Shown piece after piece: positions 59,385 to 64,000 of a stretch of 64,000 nt of DNA. The stretch spans positions 248,001-312,000 of the forward strand of contig JAIWNI010000004.1 in NCBI GenBank assembly GCA_025331435.1, in the 5' to 3' direction. Each line of letters begins with the position of its first letter. Within the stretch, counting starts at the first letter, position 1. Position numbers and translations under genes: made by a program. The notes below the pieces were generated by a model. The model saw only the letters and a program-made list of their open reading frames with translations, was not told where the DNA came from and did no database searches. Source of the stretch: Choanephora cucurbitarum (lineage: Eukaryota; Mucoromycota; Mucoromycetes; Mucorales; Choanephoraceae).

Positions 59385-60530
59385 CACCACCAGAGGTTTT
59401 TGATTGCAACACCGACAGATTTTTCGAACTCAAAATAGTTTCCTTTTCTAGTTTAGCAAAATAAAGGAGTTTGCTTTTTTTTATTTTCAGATGAATCAGT
59501 GAATTTTATGCAAAATGTATAATAAAATAATTTTATTGGATTGAATGAGACCAGTTAAATCCATTAGCTACTAGGCTCTGGATAGCTGTTATTAGGCCTC
59601 TGAATGGCTACTGCTAGGCTTGATATACCAGGGTGCAGTAGATTGACCCCGAAATACAAGTAGACAGGCATTTAGGCTGTAATAGCCGTTACCTCACTAC
59701 GTTGCTTCCAAAGACAATCTACTGCACCCTGGTATATCAAGCCTAGCAGTAGTCATTCAGAGGCCTAATAACAGCTATCCAGAGCCTAGTAGCCAATGGA
59801 TTTAACTGGCATTATTGTAACTAAGTGAATCATAGACTATCAAGTGCTTGGCCTACCTAAATTGATCATGAAAAGTATAAGTAATTGTGGTAATTTATGA
59901 TAGATACACAGCAATAGAGCAATACTTACAGATAGAAAGCAGTTCAGTTTAAGCTGCTGTATGTGCGACTCTATTAGTGTATCCTAGCGAAATAAAAGAT
60001 CTTGTTAGACAACTTTTTTCTTGTAACATGCAATAGTAGATGACTTACTGTAACCTCTTATCTTGACTTTCTGTTCTAGCGTTAACTAAAATTAGTGAGC
60101 AATAAAGAGAGAATATAGTTGTCTCATACCCAATATGCTCCTAAAAGACTGAAGAGAGCAGGAGGTTTAATAAAGAAGATGAGCAGGTGGTAGTTCTTTG
60201 ACCATTAGAAAAAAAAAGGCATGCAAAAGAAAAATAAAAATAAATTCTAATTGCTAAGTCCACTCACCTAGGATGCACATAGAATAGCACTAGCGTGCGC
60301 CCTCCCACCCTACTCCAAGTCCAATAAGATTCCGTTTGAATATTCTCAATTACTGATTGGATTTATTTTAATTTTGTTTCAGAACTTGTGAGTAATCCCA
60401 AAATCACAGCGAATGGTTCTCTGCTTCATGGTTTTTAGCTACCGCACAGGGGGAACTTCCACGCTTTCAGCCAATGACCACCGTCTAAAATGTTAAGTTT
60501 CCTTTTTAAATTCCAAAACCTCTGGTGGTG
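59385..60530. mobile_element. Putative non-autonomous DNA element with short terminal inverted motifs
   Basis: The left end CACCACCAGAGGTTTTTG (59385-59402) is matched at 17 of 18 positions by the reverse complement of 60513-60530. The inside has no coding frame, is AT-rich and holds a large hairpin. Size (1,146 bp) and structure suit a MITE or foldback element. No clear target duplication is seen. A third copy of the same motif lies at 52413-52430. Confidence 0.5.
59551..59809. repeat. Long inverted repeat with 95-bp arms
   Basis: Arm 59551-59645 and arm 59715-59809 are reverse complements with only two mismatches, separated by a 69-nt loop. A transcript would fold into a 95-bp duplex. Confidence 0.95.
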
Positions 60531-61483
60531 TTTCTTTGAAGGCTTTTAGAAGGTTTCTAAAAGGTTTTTTTTTACCCGGGCTTATTAAAGGTTGTTTAAA
60601 GGCTTTTTGGGGGTTATTTTGCCTGGGCTTGTACAGGGTTTTTTGAAGGCTTTTTGGAGGTTATTATGTGAGGCTTGTAATTTAGCCTTTTTTAGCCCTT
60701 CGTTTTAAGGGTTTATATACTGCAATAAAAGGTCTTTTTAGAGGCTTATACATCTTCAGGAAAAGGTCTTTTGAGGGTGAAAATAAACAGTATTTATTGG
60801 TCATATAAAAAGGTTGTTGGCTGCTACTAAACACCCTAAAATGAAACGAAATAAACAAATTGTTAGTATATTAAAAACAACATATACGATAGATCGCTTG
60901 TTTATTCAGGAAGCAAAAAAAAAGGCTTCAACTAATCAGAGGCAGATGCAGCTTCCCGAGCAGCATTTTTAGCTACCCTCTTGCGCCTAAACATCATAGA
61001 AAAGGAGTTTATTAGCTATCATATCATTCACTCAATGTCATATACTTACTGTTGTGTCAAATGTACAACATGACATAACTAATAAGGGTTTTTAAAAAAT
61101 CGAGTGAATTATTCTCTTATGACTTCAATATCTGAGATCGGTTGATTCACAAGGTGAATAAATCATGTCAAAATTGTACGATTTGAATGATACGAGTTGA
61201 AATAGAGGTATATGTAATCGACCGAGACTACACTTTACAATACTCCTCTACAATGATATCGTAATAATGAACAGACTTATCAACTCAAAATCCTAACAAA
61301 TGAATTCTAAATAATGTCTTACCAATGCAAATCTGACACAAGATCATTTAACATAAACGGATCTCTATCTTGAACACAATAAACAGTAATTCTTTATCTG
61401 ATTATAATTTCTATCTGCATTTTTTGACATCTGACAAATCACTTTCTTTTTCTACCTCAATCAATCAACTCAAAACAACTAAT
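60531..61483. other. Non-coding stretch with degenerate AAGG-TTTT-GGGT repeats
   Basis: Between 60533 and 60780 are at least five variants of AAAGGCTTTTNGAGGGTT. One of them, AAAAGGTCTTTTGAGGGT at 60761-60778, recurs exactly at 59297-59314. At 60932-61078 (minus strand) two small exon-like pieces join in frame to 'HVVHLTQQRKRVAKNAAREA', possibly the 3' end of a gene fragment; support is weak. Confidence 0.4.
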
Positions 61484-62559
61484 ATGAAATTCTCAAAGAA
61501 ATCCGGCAAATCACTCATGAACAGCTGTCAGAAAACTAAAGAGAATGTTGTGATTATTAGAGACTCAATGAATAGATGGGAACACAATTTTGCATCATTT
61601 CAACAGGTGGTAGGAAGATGCAATATTACTCTCAGTAAATTTGCTTCAACTCAATGTAAATCCTTTCTCATTTAATTTTAAATGGCCCTTATTAATGTAT
61701 ATTGATAATAGATAATGTTGTAACTCAATTGCAAAGTTCAATCGACAACAGACCTGTACTTTGGAATGAGAGGATCTCACAACCTACCGGTCCTGTTCTT
61801 GGTGATGATTCCAATAAATATTATCAAAAGCGCATAGAAATATTTTTACAGCAGTGGTTAGGTGATCAAGTAGTAATCGGTTTGAGAGAAGAGACAGCAG
61901 TTATATTAGAAATAGAAGCTCGAATCGCCAGATATCAGCAAACAATAGAAATGCACGGAAAAGCAGCTGTCAATTATATGATAGATCAGGCGATTAAGGA
62001 TGGATGCAAGTGGAAGGAATGGACGTATACGGAAGTTCCTTACGATAGAAGATTGACTACCTTGGAAACAATTGCGTACTTTGGCGGATGTAAGACGTAT
62101 TCCAACCTATAGATGTGACGATTACTGGTTGGAAAGCATGATAATTTCCAAATTATATCATTATAAGTCTAGAAAAGAACCTGGAGAGGTAATATACTAA
62201 TTTGATCGATCCACTTATTTTATTCTCGTACACATATCTTATATATCTCAGTCTGGCAACAAGAAAGGGGCAACCAAAAAAAGCAAGAAGTCAAAAGGCT
62301 CCAAAAGAAGCAATATTAATCACCAAGAAGTTCAATCGCAGCGTGATGACACTTCTAGATCCCTGTCTGTATTTGAACATGAAGCTGTTTCAAGTAGGGA
62401 ACCAGGTTGGGCTTCTAAACTTCTTTCCGAAAGGCAAGAGAACCCCTTAGGTAGTGATTCCGATTCACAATCACCAAAGAGAAGGTACAAAACTCAAATG
62501 CATAAGATATTCATGCTGATAACCTTTTATCTTTTAGACGAATTACTGAATCTCTTTGA
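61484..62559 (+). CDS. Uncharacterised five-exon gene
   Basis: Predicted exons 61484..61655, 61712..62075, 62113..62188, 62252..62484 and 62538..62559 give 288 residues, all in frame. The second intron is only 37 nt, shorter than others here, so that junction is least certain. Exon 1 reads 'MKFSKKSGKSLMNSCQKTKE'. Exon 2 is helical, with 'YYQKRIEIFLQQWLGDQVVI' and 'AVILEIEARIARYQQTIEMH'. Exon 4 is basic and Ser-rich ('KKGATKKSKKSKGSKRS'). No domain is recognised. It sits just upstream of the Helitron and could be captured cargo or an independent gene. Confidence 0.5.
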
Positions 62560-62703
62560 TACAAACTGCCTTTGTGTCTCTTTGAGTTCCTTTTTGCTTC
62601 GTCCCTTTCTGTCTCCTTCCTGTCTCTTTCTTTTTTTCTCTTTTCCTTTGTCTTTTTTTTGTTACCTGATCCCTTTCTTCCTTTTTAATCCTCATTCAAA
62701 ATG

Positions 62704-64000
62704 ATCAATATATACCATTATATCAAAGTCGTCTTTTTAGAGACAGTATTAGAAGATACAATGCGGCTTTCGCTTTTACCTCTTTGAGATGCGAAGTTAG
62801 CAATAGTAACCTTAGCAATATGCCTTTCCAAATTTATGGTCAGATGTATCATATACAAGGTCCTCTTTTGTCTGAGGAAGATACTAATGCTAGATATGTG
62901 TGGTATTCACCACAGCTCATTTATATAATTTAAATACCGATCTGGTTAAGAGGAGTTTTTTATCGTGCCTGACACTTTTTCTCTTCACCTTAATAAAGGC
63001 CTATAATTTGTCTCACTTAACTTGCTAAGTTACAAAACCCTATTCAAAAGACAAATACAACAATATGCTCAATTGTATATCTTTAATCCTTAGTTTGCAG
63101 CTTCAGTCAGATCAACAAATAACAATGATTTGGATAGGGACATCATAAGTACCTTATCTTTGATGCTTCATGAACGAAATCCCTTTGTTAGATTGTATAA
63201 GACTGCACATGAGCTTCTCATGAATACTGAAAACAGTGAAAGTGAAACTCCTTTTGTTCGAATTTGCCCATCGATGAGAATTGAGTTAGTAGCTGGGTCA
63301 GATCGTCGCACTGAAAACCTTCCTACTTCTGATGAAGTTGGGGGAATTATCCCAAATGAGCATAATGCTGAAGGTTTCAGGGACATCCGTATCTATCTTC
63401 GTGATAGTGAAGATGTCTACTCTTACACAAACATATCACAGAATCATGCCTTATACATGCCATTGCATTATACAGTTCTGTTTTCTGCTGGTGATTTGGG
63501 CTGGCATTGGGGCTTAAGATTGAATGATGGATCAACCCGCTTAACGCAAAGAGCTTATTATTGCTACAGACTGCATCAAAGAGCAAACGAGTATCCAATT
63601 CTCTTTTTAAGCAAAAGATTGTTTCAACAATACTTGGTAGACGTCTGGGCCATCTGTGACCAAAACAAACTTGATTGGATCAGAAACTACCAATCGAATA
63701 TAAGAGCTGATCTTTACAATGGTTTGCAAGATGCTCTTATCAATGATGATGTTGATGCTGCTTCTTTGGGTAGACGATTCATTCTCTCCAGTAGCTACAC
63801 TGATGGCCCACGTTTTATGGCTAAGCTTTACCAAGATTCCATGGCCATTGTAAGATATTTCGGCAAACCTTCTTTGTTCATCACTTTCACGGCCAACCCA
63901 AGATGTATTAATATCCAAAGAGAACTATTGCCTGGACAAGCTGCTTCAGATTGGCCTGACTTAATTGCAAGAGTGTTTGACATGAAAGCAAAAGCATTGT
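62704..64000 (+). mobile_element. Helitron Rep/helicase gene, 5' part, runs off the window
   Basis: First piece, about 62704-62930: 'QYIPLYQSRLFRDSIRRYNA' then 'AFAFTSLRCEV', 'FQIYGQMYHIQGPLL'. Second piece, open from the acceptor at 63093 to the window end: 'FAASVRSTNNNDLDRDI', 'ALYMPLHYTVLFSAGDLGWH', 'RAYYCYRLHQR', 'RRFILSSSYTDGPRFMAKLY', 'QDSMAIVRYFGKPSLFITFT' and 'WPDLIARVFDMKAKAL'. This is the Helitron-like N-terminal domain that precedes the HUH endonuclease and helicase. About 160 nt between the pieces is probably an intron, though one plausible boundary leaves a stop (TAA 62931). The second piece has no stop over 900 nt, so this copy may be intact. Confidence 0.8.

Overview
This window reads as nuclear DNA of a Mucoromycota fungus, most likely a Mucorales (Mucor/Parasitella/Rhizopus-like). 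The evidence is gene-level: dense genes with 48-75 nt introns, AT-rich intergenic DNA with poly(A/T) and GA tracts, fungal-type phosphofructokinase, a Zn2Cys6 regulator, ADP/ATP carrier, TAF10, Gid1 and APC11. I cannot name the species. The exon joins given are my own predictions from GT-AG sites and frame; each complete gene model sums to a multiple of three.

Positions 1-44,080 form a gene-rich arm of about 22 genes. In order: the 3' part of an OPA1/Mgm1-type dynamin whose GTPase motifs are all degenerate; a solo WWE protein; an ATF/CREB-like bZIP; an ABHD11-type mitochondrial hydrolase; an AT-hook protein; a low-complexity protein ending in a CaaX box; a helical-repeat protein head-to-head with GID1; EBP1/PA2G4; ADP/ATP carrier; ISA2; TAF10; a 13-exon LtrA membrane protein with a coding minisatellite; a GNAT acetyltransferase; PFK; the ornithine carrier ORT1; APC11; an F-box protein; a secreted N-glycosylation-rich protein; a Zn2Cys6 factor; mitochondrial uL3; a cyclase-family enzyme; and a DEK-C/SWIB protein. 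Several carry mitochondrial roles (Mgm1-like, ABHD11, AAC, ISA2, ORT1, uL3m), but there is no sign that they form a cluster. Many pairs are convergent with very little sequence between stop codons.

Positions 44,080-64,000 are a different compartment: a mobile-element island. It holds a decayed Mutator-like transposase, a 5'-truncated Ty3/gypsy chromovirus with a broken reverse transcriptase but an open integrase-chromodomain frame, a 3.9-copy array of a 353-bp repeat, and a LINE whose ORF1 and ORF2 overlap as TAATG. Next come an intact nine-exon uncharacterised gene starting 53 nt past the LINE poly(A), a roughly 1.15-kb putative non-autonomous element with terminal inverted motifs and a 95-bp-arm hairpin, another uncharacterised spliced gene, and the N-terminal part of a Helitron Rep/helicase running off the right edge.

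The points most worth following up are the pseudo-GTPase Mgm1 paralogue, the 353-bp array next to the LINE, the intact gene behind the LINE, and the thrice-repeated motif CACCACCAGAGGTTTT.
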